Shown piece after piece: positions 53,865 through 64,000 of a stretch of DNA of 64,000 bases; position 1 is the first letter of the stretch, and every line of letters begins with the position of its first letter. Location: the NCBI GenBank assembly GCA_035222895.1, contig JAVYIG010006813.1, positions 47,448 to 111,447 on the forward strand, in the 5' to 3' direction. Under the pieces are notes generated by a model. The model was not told where the DNA came from, searched no databases, and saw only the letters and a program-made list of their open reading frames with translations. Position numbers and translations under genes: made by a program. The stretch is from Strongylocentrotus droebachiensis (Eukaryota > Echinodermata > Echinoidea > Camarodonta > Strongylocentrotidae).

Positions 53865-54305
53865 TTCTTTACCTTCTCTCTCTTTCTCCTTCTCTCTCTT
53901 TTTCTCTCTTTCTCCATCTCTCTATTTTTCCTGCTCTTTCAAAATGGCCTACTGATGCTCTCGACCACAGTCCCTGTTTGGAGTGATTGTGGAGTGTGAC
54001 AAAGAGAGCATGAAAACAAGAAACATGACAGTTCCCATCCATTTTATCAGTGACTATTTGCATCGATCTTGCACTCATCTCTCTCTCTCCATGTCGATTA
54101 TGATTGTGTCTGTCTGCCACTTCTCCCCCCTTTCTCCATCTCCCCCTCTCTCGTTCTTCTCTCTATTTTGTCTGTTTATGTCAGTCTGTCTGTCTGTCTG
54201 CCCCCTCTCTCCTCCCCTCACTCGTTCTTGCATCTCTATTTGTCTGTTTCTGTCAGTCCGTCTGTCTGTTTCTTTGTCTCTTTCTTCTCTCTCTCTCTCT
54301 CTCAT
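53865..54305 (+). repeat. Pyrimidine-rich CT/CTGT tract
   Basis: Runs of CT and GTCTGTCTGTCTG over about 440 bp, interrupted near 53935-54070. Overlapping open frames are low-complexity artefacts. Confidence 0.75.
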
Positions 54306-56879
54306 CGAACATCCGTGCTTCTCCGATCAAGTTCATCCATCTTCCAGTACCCTACCCGCTACCCGATCTGTATGTAATCACCGAAGTCATGTTAATATCA
54401 TGTAGTAGCCAGTAGGTCGAGGCAGATTGAAGATTTTTTGTAAACGAGGTGGCACAATTTAAATTTGGAAAAACTAAGAGAAGCAAACGAATTTTAAGAC
54501 AAGAATACAAACATAAAAACGCAAAACAAAATGATTGACTTCACATGGGGGGCACAGTATTTGAGTTGTGTATTCAGGCATGTCACTTGGGTTTCAAAAG
54601 GGGGCACATCCGACCCGTGCCCCCTCCCAAATCCATCACTGCCAGTAGCACAGGGAAATTGGTCGAGGTATAGTGTGACAGCGAGGAAGAAGATGTGCTT
54701 ATATTGTATAAGTCATACCTCGCGGTACACTTTCTGGTAACTGTTCTGAAATATTTAAGGACATTTTTACAACATTGAGTGGACGCCGATACTTTTTTTA
54801 AGGAGGGGATTGGGGGGGGGGGGGAGGGGGCTTGGACCAAATTCCTAACACAGTAGCCGAGAAGTAGAAAAGACTAACGTTAAGAGTGCTCAAAATGTAT
54901 TTTTAATGGGGTGAAAGATAGGAGACTTGGAAATTGGAATAGATGATTATGATCAACGGTTGGTTCAAAGACATACATTTTTATTTTTTTTAGTCAGCGC
55001 GACAGTATAGTCAAAAATACTACTAGGCGAAAAAACCAAAACGATTATGCTAACTCCAAGAAATCCCATGGCGACTTATAAATAACATTCCATCAAAATG
55101 TAATTATGGTTCAATCTTGCAAACTATGGTTCATATTATATTCACTCTTTACAGGGTCGTACAATCCCTGCCCATCCCCCTTCCTCCAAAAAAAAAAACA
55201 CAAGACGGGGCGCTAAGGCTAAATAAAAATACAATACTGTTCTAGATCTTTTTATGCAATTTATTGTTTCCAATTCTCATAAACAATTTCTATTTCGTAT
55301 TAGGTCTATACCAAAACACACTGGTGAACTTAAGAACTTAAGAACGAAAACTTACTCGTTTTCTTGAAGACGTTCATGACATGAAATGGCTACCTGTTTG
55401 TCATCACTTCTTGAACAACACTGCTCATTTACTCCACGTGTCGGCAATGTTGATAAATCTTGGCAACGGGGATACTAACGAAGATAGTTACGTCGATCTT
55501 AGTAAGCGCACAGACAGTCCACTAACGAGGGGGAAAAAACCAAATGCTGTTCGTGTTAGAGACAATCTGTCTCTCACATGTTTCTTATTTGTTTAGGTTG
55601 TAATTGGTTGAGTCACCTTTAGTTTGCAAGCGAACCAGTCCAGCCGTCTGTTTGAATTTTGAAAATGTTGACCAGTCCTCTTCTCAATTCCCCGAGAAAA
55701 GAATGCGAGTTGTCAACCATAGAGATAGTCGTGAGAAAATACTGCAACGTTGAGTTTTCTGATATAGGCACATTTTGAAGGGCTATTTCGAATACATTGT
55801 TTCTGCCATTAAAAAAGAGTAAAACATTTTCACAGACAAGCATGCATCTATACGAAGTAATAAAATGGACCAGGTAGCCTACAAGTGTTTTTTAAGATGA
55901 AAAATACTTGCGACTTGCGAGGATTAGTAGGCCTATTTAAGTTTGGAAGAATATAAAATTCTAGGATTTGAACAACGAGTGTAAGATCAATGATGGCTCT
56001 TGAAAATTGAAGTGCAACGAGCAAAAAAACTCCACCGAAATGACCACGTTTGATAAGAACGAGAACTAATATAGCCCGGCAATGCGCATCTCTGATCCAA
56101 AATCATTATCACAAAGATGTTCGCTAAAATAATTCCAAGGCTATCGCCTCAATTAAAAATGACGGCAACAATTCAAATTCCGATGACAAATCCTTGACAA
56201 TTCGACAGCACATCAAATTTAACTTCTGGTCGTCTGCGGATCTCTGCTACTGTATACTTCCAATTTTCGCACGCAAACATTCGCGCGCTAAGTCCACATC
56301 TACGTTAGACGAACTCAATTGACTTAGTCTCGCGAACAGGCTTTTGCTCGGTACAAATCAAAAGACAAAGTGAAATGGCATTCATGACTTTAGCCTTGGT
56401 GTCAACATTGTAAATTGATAGTAAGAAAACGACTGAGACAAGACTTCTAGGTGCTGGTTTTGTGCAATGCTATCCTACCATGTATTGCACCTGTACTATT
56501 CTAACCTTGTAGCTATCAACGCAACTGTGATACATCCTAACTTGGATATGAAAGAGGGAAAGATATCTCTCAGTTTAGTACATTAATGGCTGATTTGACC
56601 GAGACCTGAATAAGAGGAAATGGGCCTTAAGCTTAAAATGTAAAAGTGCTCTAATTGCGTTGACCCGTAGCATCTGGATGCAACATAATAATATAAACTC
56701 GTTTAACCTTTACTAATAAGGAAACCATACATTCATTTTAACGTCATCATGCTATTAATCATCTTAAGTTTTTCATTAAAGGCTTACAGAAGAGAGTGCC
56801 CTGTACCTTGCCCTTTACTCGTCTTCTCACCACTCTAAAAACACGAGGAAAGGACAAGGTACAATATATATTATTAGAC
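54306..56879. other. No gene recognised
   Basis: AT-rich sequence with a G10+ run near 54812. No recognised exons or elements. Confidence 0.4.
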
Positions 56880-57211
56880 CCGTTATCGTCATCATTATAA
56901 TCGTGATCATGATCATTATTATTATCATCATTAAACAGCATTAACAATATCAATAATGATAATAATGATACTACTAGTATTAATAATAACAATAATAATG
57001 ATAACATTGATGATAATAATAACAATAATAATAATAATGATAATAGTAATAATTAAAATAATACTACTTATAATATTTTTATAATAATATTATTATTAGT
57101 TTTATTTTCATTATTACTATTATCATTATTATTATTATTATCATCATTTTTATCATTGTTATTATTCATAATAGTACTTATCATTATTATTATTATTAAC
57201 ATTGTTGATGC
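56880..57211. repeat. AAT-rich then ATT-rich trinucleotide palindrome
   Basis: The first half is dominated by AATAATGAT-type triplets and the second, from about 57080, by their complement (ATTATTATTATC). The centre is near 57060-57090, so the region could fold on itself. Confidence 0.7.
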
Positions 57212-57360
57212 TGACATTGTAACTTCGGACAATATGAGAAAAGTGTACTTTGTGTAATGTGTGTGTGTGTTGCTTGAATCCCATAATCACGCTATAATAA
57301 CTGCAAAATTCCATTTGTAGGAGATATTTGTACAGGGAAGTCGTAGGCGTAAGAGGAAAG

Positions 57361-57540
57361 CCCCCCCCCCCCCCCCCAAAAAAAAAGAGAAAAATAGGTG
57401 AAATTACCTGACGGCATTCGCAACCTCATATTTAGCCAGGGAGCGGTAGCATAAGTTTTAGTTATTTGATAAATAGCGAGAAATTGATATTCTGGAATGT
57501 CAAGCGTGTCAGCCACCCCCCCCCCCCTCCCCCGACATAA
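57361..57540. repeat. Paired C-runs
   Basis: About 17 C at 57361 followed by an A run, and C9/C5 runs at 57516-57535. Part of the scattered poly-G/poly-C sites in this window. Confidence 0.6.
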
Positions 57541-58773
57541 TTATGCCCCCCTCTCATATGCTAATGAAAATAGTGATTTTTCAAATAATTGAATATCGGC
57601 CTGGGCGTACATCAGAACACAACCACTATAAAGAAAGCTCAATCAAGAACGCCAACATTTTTAATAAATGTATATTATTTAAGCGTTCCTGTTTTTTCCC
57701 CTTTTCATTTCCTTTTTTTGACATTTCTTGTTTAGTTGACGCGGTGATTGTACATTTATCGTGACCCATTTGCTCTTTAAAAGTTGTTTTCTTATCCTAA
57801 TACTTCTTTGTTCTATGACGTCTATATTATATTGCATTGTAACCACATTTTCATATGCGTAAAACTACATGTTTCTCTCAAGTGTATATATTTTGGTTCA
57901 ATTTTGTTTATACTATTCAATTTAATTGTAAATCAACCATTATGAGTTCCTGAACTTTACGTGTTGATGTTTTTAAACAGAATAAATAATAAATAAATAA
58001 ATTACATTTGACATTTAGATAAAAATCATGTGGGGTTTCATCTTTGACCTTTGTACATACATTCTCTCAATTTAAAGCTCATCACTAGATCTACAACTGT
58101 AGTTCATACGAGGAAAGTGATTTCATTCTGTTTGCAAAAGAATTTTTAAAGTATGTGTGGGCTACATATTCAAAGTTTTTTTCTAACTAATAATACGAAA
58201 TAATCATCACATTCACTCTTCTGGTCAAATGTTGAAGTTGTTTCCTTTATTATATGAAATTAGTTGTATCGATTACAATACATGATATTAATCCATTTCA
58301 ATGCTGAAGATTTAAACAAAGATAATAATAGAATCTCTGTTTCTGTCTTATTATTGAACATAGATACGGAATACCTTTAATAAGAGCATACTAACGAGGG
58401 TTCGATTAGATATGACATCAGCGTTTCTGTAAGGTTTCCTTAACCTTGATGATAAATTTTATTTTTGCTACCGGTAATACAGGTCGAGATAATTTAGAAC
58501 AGTGTTATGTTGAAGAAGACATTCAAGCTCCAATTAAAACTGCATGACTGGTGTTTTGGGAGACAGACTTTGGTATTGGTGTGACTTCTTTTCATTAATC
58601 TTTCGATATGTTTGGCAATGAGCAACCAAGGATTAACACAGGTTCATCATTCACAAATATTTTGGTATCAGTTCATGGATATCAATTTAATGAGCTTTAT
58701 CAAACAAAACAACGATGCATGATCTGTTGAGAGCCAGATGGGTGCGAACCCTATGTTAATGACCGTGTCCTGA

Positions 58774-59160
58774 CACCTACCCACTGGACATCCACCCCCC
58801 GGATAACCACCCCAGTCAACTACCCCCTAGGGCAACCACCTGTAGACGACTACCCCCGGATAACTAACCCCAGGACAACTACCCACCGGACAACTACCCC
58901 TCGGACAATTACCCTAAGATAGTTGTCCTGGGGTAGGTATCCTAGAGGGTGTTTGTCGTAGGGGGTAGTTGTCTGGGGAGTAGTTGTTCGGGGGGTAGTT
59001 GTCCGGGGGTAGTTTTTCCTAGGGGGTAGTTGTCTGGGGGGTAGTTGTCCCGGGGGGGGGGTAGTCGTCCTAGAGGGTGGTTGCCCTAGGGGGTAGTTGT
59101 CCTTGGGGGTAGTTGACCGGGGTGCTTATCCGGGGGTTGGATGTCCAGGGGGTAGGTTTC
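58774..59160. mobile_element. Foldback element of ~15-bp G/C-rich subrepeats
   Basis: The left arm (58774-58915) is made of ACAACTACCCCCCGG-type units. The right arm (58920-59160) is made of the complement, GGGGGTAGTTGTCC(G). The outer 70 bp pair closely: CCTACCCACTGGACATCC with GGATGTCCAGGGGGTAGG, and CAACTACCCCCTAGGGCAAC with its complement. There is no coding capacity. Confidence 0.75.
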
Positions 59161-59343
59161 CTAGATCCGTAAATGAAACAAGTTTACACCCTTCTGTAAT
59201 AGTAACGGGTCATTGAAATGTTCGCACCTCGCAAAAGGTGATGCGCTGGGCTAGTATTGTGTTTAATACCTAATTTTTTTTTGTTTTGTGTATGTTTTGT
59301 TTCTTTTTTAAGGAATTTGCATTCATATTGTATGTAAATTCAG

Positions 59344-59895
59344 TTGGATGTAATAAGTACATGCCTCAATTCTCGCATTACTTACAAAATTCTCCTCCTT
59401 ACTTTCAAGACTTATCATAGTTTCGCTCCTTCATATCTTTCTGAACTCCTTCCTCGGTACACTCCTGTCCGACTTTGCGATCTGCTTCTCAATCTCTCCT
59501 CTCTCGGTCTCACACTATATCTTACCAACAATACGGTCAACGTTCTTTCGCTATGCAGCTGTATTTCTTTGGAACAATCTTCCCCTTCAAATACGCAATG
59601 CTAGTTCTTTAAATACATTTAAAACAATGCTAAAAACACATCTCTTAAGTCTTGTTCCTGATATTTTTTGTAGATTAACGTAGGATACTATTCATTTTTG
59701 AACTATTTGTATTTTGGTTGTAAGTGATTTGTAATTATGTATATGTATTATTTTCATTTGTGAAGTTTTTAAGGTTAAATTGAATTGATGTAATTTGTAA
59801 TGCAATTTCTGTTTTCCTATACTTATCAACTATTTTTCTTCTACACCGCTAGAGCAATTTGCAATGTGCGTATACAAATATCTTGTGATTATTAT
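59344..59895 (+). mobile_element. L2/CR1-like LINE 3' fragment with a frameshift
   Basis: The + strand reads ITYKILLLTFKTYHSFAPSY then LSELLPRYTP, the C-terminal region of L2/CR1 reverse-transcriptase proteins. After a frame change within about 59500-59545 it continues FLWNNLPLQIRNASSLNTFK then TMLKTHLLS. The 3' UTR ends with GCAATGTGCGTATACAAATA and ATT repeats. It is truncated at the 5' side and not functional. Confidence 0.75.
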
Positions 59896-60071
59896 TATTA
59901 TTATTTATTAATTTTTAACTCATGAATGATGATCAGTCTGATGCAAACTTTCCTTTTTTCAAGCATTTAAATAAAAATATTAAATATTCACAATTTAATA
60001 TGAGCACACACCAGCGTCAAGATGTATTCACACTGCAAAATATATCAAACAATGAAACAACACTAATATTC

Positions 60072-60095
60072 TAGGGTGAATATAAACTTTATTAG
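60072..60095 (-). promoter_or_regulatory. Minus-strand polyadenylation-like signal
   Basis: AATAAAGTTTATATTCACCC on the minus strand. It could end the transcript of the minus-strand gene whose exons are proposed at 61426 and 63680, but nothing ties them together directly. Confidence 0.3.
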
Positions 60096-60483
60096 TCTAT
60101 TACATTTACATACTCAGTTGACATAAACATATCAGAATGAGATTTTGCACTGAAAAGATATATTTACAAGTACATTCTTATTTACAATATACACAAGTTA
60201 AATAATAAGTAATACAGAAAAAATATTGAATTTCTGCGATTCGGAGGGATGAGACACAGAGAAATATCAGAGTTTAGACATCATAGGGATGATTTTCCTA
60301 CATTATTACATCCACTTGTTCATTTCTTTAAGGTAAAATCCAGCCCAAAATATGTTGCTTTTGGTACAAGCAAAAAAATAAGGGCATCTTATCATGAACC
60401 TCTCATTAGTACAAACCCACTGAGATCCTGAAAGATGAGGTTAATTTTAGGACAAGTGCTGTATTGGGATGTTGGAACACTTT

Positions 60484-60715
60484 CCAGGGGGGTGTTTCAA
60501 AAAGCTGTGCGTAAAGTTACGCACGACTTACAAATGACTTGAATATGAAGAGCTAAATGGGATTCTTTTAATTGCATAAGCTAATGTTGAAATACAGATG
60601 TAGATTAACCTTATCATTATTAACAATACAAGGACAAGTGTTTTAATGGGATGTTGGTGAACTTGTCCTTAAGATGGTTTTGTGAAACCTGTCCTGACAA
60701 ATGAATGAGAGGGTT
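60484..60715. repeat. Partial GGGGGGTGTTTC-type element between direct repeats
   Basis: AGGGGGGTGTTTCAAAAAGC resembles the ends at 1218 and 1883. The possible other end is GGTTTTGTGAAACCTGTCC. A ~38-bp sequence (AGGACAAGTG...GGGATGTTGG) occurs on the left at about 60451 and again at about 60632. Confidence 0.45.
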
Positions 60716-61034
60716 GGGGAAAATTAAGTCTATAGTCAACAAAGTTTTAATGTTTTAATGTTATTTATTTACCCCAACCTCCAACTGGTTTTACATCTCC
60801 TAACAGGGTAGGGGTTAAATTTCAATCAGTCCACAAGGATGGTATGAGTTTCTAGTCAAATTGGACCTACATCTCCCAAGGGTTAGCATCGAGTTTAATT
60901 GGACCAATAAGACTAAGACTATCAAGCGTATACACTACACAGTTTACCTTGTGAATTATATTTTGAAAAAAATCTGAAAAACATTTCATACTGTGGCATA
61001 TAAATACCTATGGATAGGCAAAGGGCATGTCACC

Positions 61035-61082
61035 CCCCCCCCCCCCCCATTGATTAATGAAAACAAAAGGGGGGAAGAGAGA

Positions 61083-61127
<45 letters not shown>

Positions 61128-61290
61128 AGAAAGAAAGAAGAAAGCGAGAGCAAAGACAAAGTTAGAATGAGATTATTCCACCCCCGGCCACATCCTACCC
61201 CCCCCCCCACTCAATGACCCTATTCTCATGTATTTCATCTACTGAATAAGTCTAGTGCCCCCCCTCCCCCTCCCCCCCCCCCCCCCAAGA
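61035..61290. repeat. C-runs and GA microsatellite
   Basis: C15+ at 61035, GA dinucleotides with GT at 61079-61135, then C10 at 61198 and a long C run at 61271-61286. Confidence 0.8.
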
Positions 61291-61425
61291 TCGGCACTGT
61301 AGCAACTGCCATAAAATGTATCATTATAAGCCGAGACAACATGTGGACACTCTTTCTTCAACACATCATTATGCAGCTTGGCTATTGACTACAGGACCAT
61401 CTGCACTATCTCCTCATAGAATGAT

Positions 61426-61518
61426 TTAATTGTCCTTATCATCAGATGATACTTGAAAGGCACTGTCCTGAGATTCAGTTGATCGGAAAGTTCTTGGTCG
61501 GGAGAGGCCACACAAGTT
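61426..61518 (-). CDS. Possible last exon of the minus-strand gene
   Basis: A minus-strand acceptor (TTCCATTCTCATACAG) with an exceptionally long pyrimidine tract behind it is followed by LCGLSRPRTFRSTESQDSAF and QVSSDDKDN with TAA at 61428-61426. Sequence complexity switches sharply at this acceptor from GA/CT repeat to ordinary codons. If joined to the exon at 63680 in its phase, a different frame ending LVWPLPTKNFPIN would be used, with its stop at 61475. The two options cannot be separated here. Confidence 0.3.
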   Translation of the reverse strand, partial: NLCGLSRPRTFRSTESQDSAFQVSSDDKDN

Positions 61519-61551
61519 CTGTATGAGAATGGAAGATTGAGAGAATTTGAT

Positions 61552-62095
61552 GGGAAGAGAGGGAGAGACAGTGAGAGAGGGGGTAGAGAGAAAGAGAAAG
61601 AGAAAGCAAGAGAGAGAGAGAGAGAGAGAGATGGAGAAAGAAAGAGGGAGAGAAAGAGATGATGGGACAAAAGAAAGAGATAGAGATAAAGAGTGAAAGA
61701 AGGGGAGAGAGAGAGAAAAAGAAAGATAAAGCAAGAGAGAGAAACACAAAAAGAAAGAGGGAGACATAGAGATGAAAGGTGAGGAAACGGACAAGAGAGA
61801 AAGAGATAGATGAGAGTGGGGGAGGGGGAGGGACACAGTGAGGGGAGAGAAGGGAAAGAGAAAGGAAGGAAGTCAGAGATGAAGGGGTGGGGCAGGACAT
61901 AGAAGCAAGAGTGGAGAGAAGGGGAAAGAAAAGGGATACAGAGAAGGGAAGAGAAAGGGAGATGGAGGGAGAAAAAGAGAGAGAGCCAATAAAGTTCATA
62001 GGAGAAAGAGTGTGAATGAGAGAGAGAGAGAGAGAGGAGAAAAGAGAAATTGAGGGAAGACAAAGAACAAATAAGAGACAGAGAGATAGAGAGGT
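61552..62095 (+). repeat. Polypurine (GA/GGGA/GAAA) tract, ~540 bp
   Basis: Almost only purines on the + strand for more than 500 bp, broken by isolated pyrimidines. Open frames of Ser/Leu/Phe on the minus strand are artefacts of it. Confidence 0.88.
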
Positions 62096-63679
62096 ATACG
62101 AGATCGGGATGAATAAAAAATGGAAAAAACAGATTTAGGTATATTTCAAAGACACAAATCAAGATTAGAGTAACGTCTACTCCTGCATTATAGAATACAT
62201 ACAAATTTATATGTTGACAAAAAGCAAAATATAGCATACCCACATCTGAGCGTGTTTACAGCAGTTTTGACAGCAATAAGCCCAACCCATAAGACCAATC
62301 ACAATAAGTGCTCTTCAGCTCGTCAACACCATTCTTGATTTCAAACAAATCACCAATTTATGCCTATGCGAGTCTTCATTGGTATTAATTTTTGTCTCAT
62401 TACCCCCACATTGCGACACAACAAGGCACAATACAGAGCAATATTCATGCATTTGAATTCAATATTTTCTGTGACAGGTAAATGGATGAATGCCCAATTG
62501 TTAAACAAGTATAACTCAGGGAGGCCAGTTAAAATTGATCAGAGGGCCTGAAAACCACCTAGAATGAGCTATTTTGTACAAAAAAGCCTAAACTATGGTC
62601 TGAAAATAACATTGGCATCCCTGATAAATTTAGGAGAATTTTAAAAATCATTAACACAGTTATTAATCTGTACTTGTATATATTAATCAGTATGTGATTT
62701 GGGATTATTGCATTCATATGAGCTCACACAAGTATCATAAATCTATTGTTACTGCAGGGGACTATTACTTGAACTTGATGACTACAAATATGACAATTAA
62801 TGATATGATATATAACCTGTCTTTTTGATTTGTTTTTATGGTACATCTGCATGTTTTATTGGATGAAACAATCATACCCCACATAAACACAGGAATACAA
62901 TGATTAGGGAAGGCATAGAGGTGAAGACTTGTCAGATTTGATTTAGACGGGCGGGGGCTCAGTAATTGTCTGTTCATATCAGGCACGTAGCCACGGAGGG
63001 GGGGGGGGGCACGCATTAATCGAGGGCTGCAAGCATTTCACGCTTCATGCTAACGCTGCATCCCTCCTATTTAATGTTAATTGTGAAAATGAGTAATGTT
63101 CTCCTATGTATTGTCTATGTTCTATACAATATGAGTATCATGTACTTTGAAATGTAAATTATATCACACTGATGGACATTATGTATGTTTAAAGATGAAG
63201 TTGAGTTCTGGTCATGCGATTGCATTGTGAAAGACATGGTGTGGAATCGATCAGAAAAGGTTGATCATCTAGCACATAAGTATTTGTGTGTATTGCAAGG
63301 TTCTGCAATCATCAAAAATGATAAGAAATCTGGCCAAGTCTTGGTAAAGTTACAAGCACTGTACACAGAAAGATGTATATGGGACTACATGAGCATGTGG
63401 CGTAAAAATCCGTCCTGATTTTTACGATTTTACATGCCACATTAAGAATATGAAGGCATTTGAAGAGCCATGCTTTTCTGGGAACATGGTGTATCTGATG
63501 TTCTTCCACATTTGCATAATAACAATGATAACGCTCACAAATTATTTTTCACCCCTTCCCAGAACTCAACCTTCTCTTTGAAATATGATATAGAAATCAA
63601 ATCAATAAATCAAATCAATAAATCAAATCAATAAATCAAATCAAATCAAATGTTAGACCACCTGAAGATGAAAACTAAC
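62096..63679. other. Presumed intron or intergenic DNA
   Basis: No exon recognised. A G13 run at about 62998-63010 follows TATCAGGCACGTAGCCACGG. An (AATCAAAT)n-like run lies at 63597-63650. Confidence 0.45.
63597..63650 (+). repeat. AATCAAATC / AATAAATCAAATC short tandem repeat
   Basis: Thirteen-base and five-base units (CAATAAATCAAAT, CAAAT) repeated several times. Confidence 0.8.
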
Positions 63680-63775
63680 CATTGTCCAAGACCACGTCCA
63701 TTGGCTGATCGTATCTGTTCAGGAACTCAGCCGGGGTGCAAAGGTCGGGCGTGAAGAGCAGATAACCAATCAAAT
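63680..63775 (-). CDS. Internal exon of an unrecognised minus-strand gene
   Basis: On the minus strand an acceptor (TTCTGACGGCAG at 63776-63777) and a donor (ATG|GTTAGT at 63679-63676) bound 96 nt. Only one of the three frames is open. It encodes LIGYLLFTPDLCTPAEFLNR then YDQPMDVVLDN, with split codons at both ends. The peptide has ordinary globular-protein composition and balanced codon use, unlike its repeat-rich surroundings. I do not recognise the protein family. Upstream exons lie beyond the window end. Confidence 0.55.
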
Positions 63776-64000
63776 CTGCCGTCAGAAGCAAAGAGCAAAG
63801 TCATCATTGATACATGTTGAGTCATTATGCGACCCAAGAGAAACATTTCAACATGCGTTGCTAACAGAATGAGCTGAACATGATGGATAGTTATTCATTC
63901 TGTATGCGCAGAGTGTTCCAGACAGATCCATAAGCACTTGACAAAGAGGGGCCTGGATTCGGGTCATCATTTCTTCTGAAAACGGCTGCATTTAAGCAGC
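63776..64000 (-). other. Intron of the minus-strand gene
   Basis: No coding frame or element was seen upstream (on the minus strand) of the exon at 63680-63775. Confidence 0.4.

Noticed and set aside
53983-54405. A 140-codon open frame with hydrophobic segments.
   Set aside because: Generated by CT and CTGT repeats, with competing frames on both strands.
61389-62243. A 284-codon minus-strand frame.
   Set aside because: Nearly all of it is Ser/Leu/Phe from the GA/CT tract; only the last ~30 codons have ordinary composition and are treated as a possible exon.

Overview
The window looks like nuclear DNA of a marine invertebrate animal. Genes have GT/AG introns, intergenic DNA is AT-rich and dense in microsatellites, and there are several families of small inverted-repeat transposons, a tRNA-derived SINE, LINE 3' ends and a Ty3/Gypsy retrotransposon. 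An echinoderm such as a sea urchin is my best guess. That is inference from repeat style, not from a diagnostic gene.

Layout. (1) 1-2812: the last two coding exons and 3' end of COX11 on the + strand, with three small inverted-repeat transposons in its introns. (2) 5686-26017: a candidate ~20-kb EnSpm/CACTA-like DNA transposon. Its ends are inverted and start CACTCTTAAAAT / CACACTTAAAAT. Each arm carries a tandem array with a 67-bp period, in opposite orientations. Between the arrays lies a nine-exon gene for a 546-residue SAM-domain protein (12552-23520), and its second intron contains an uninterrupted 852-codon Tnp2-like transposase gene (15662-18220). The transposase reading frame opens just after the donor of exon 2 and closes 10 nt before another good donor. 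This resembles the TnpA/TnpD alternative-splicing layout of plant En/Spm. A separate ~4.4-kb element, with a SINE and a LINE fragment inside it, has split the left array. (3) 26018-40218: gene-poor DNA with CT/GA and poly-C tracts, hairpins, a 29-bp minisatellite enclosed in inverted repeats, and one CpG-rich hypothetical exon. (4) 40219-44881: a very young Ty3/Gypsy element with apparently identical LTRs and a single 1130-codon Gag-Pol frame that lacks the integrase catalytic core. (5) 44882-63679: mostly repeats, including a foldback built from ~15-bp G/C-rich units and an L2/CR1-like LINE end. (6) 63680-64000: an internal exon of an unrecognised minus-strand gene, whose last exon may be near 61426-61518.

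The most interesting object is the EnSpm-like element. It combines an intact-looking transposase, a SAM-domain partner protein encoded around it, and inverted subterminal repeat arrays that would be natural binding platforms for the partner. Everything was read by eye from the sequence. No similarity search was run, so family names rest on motifs and recalled family features.
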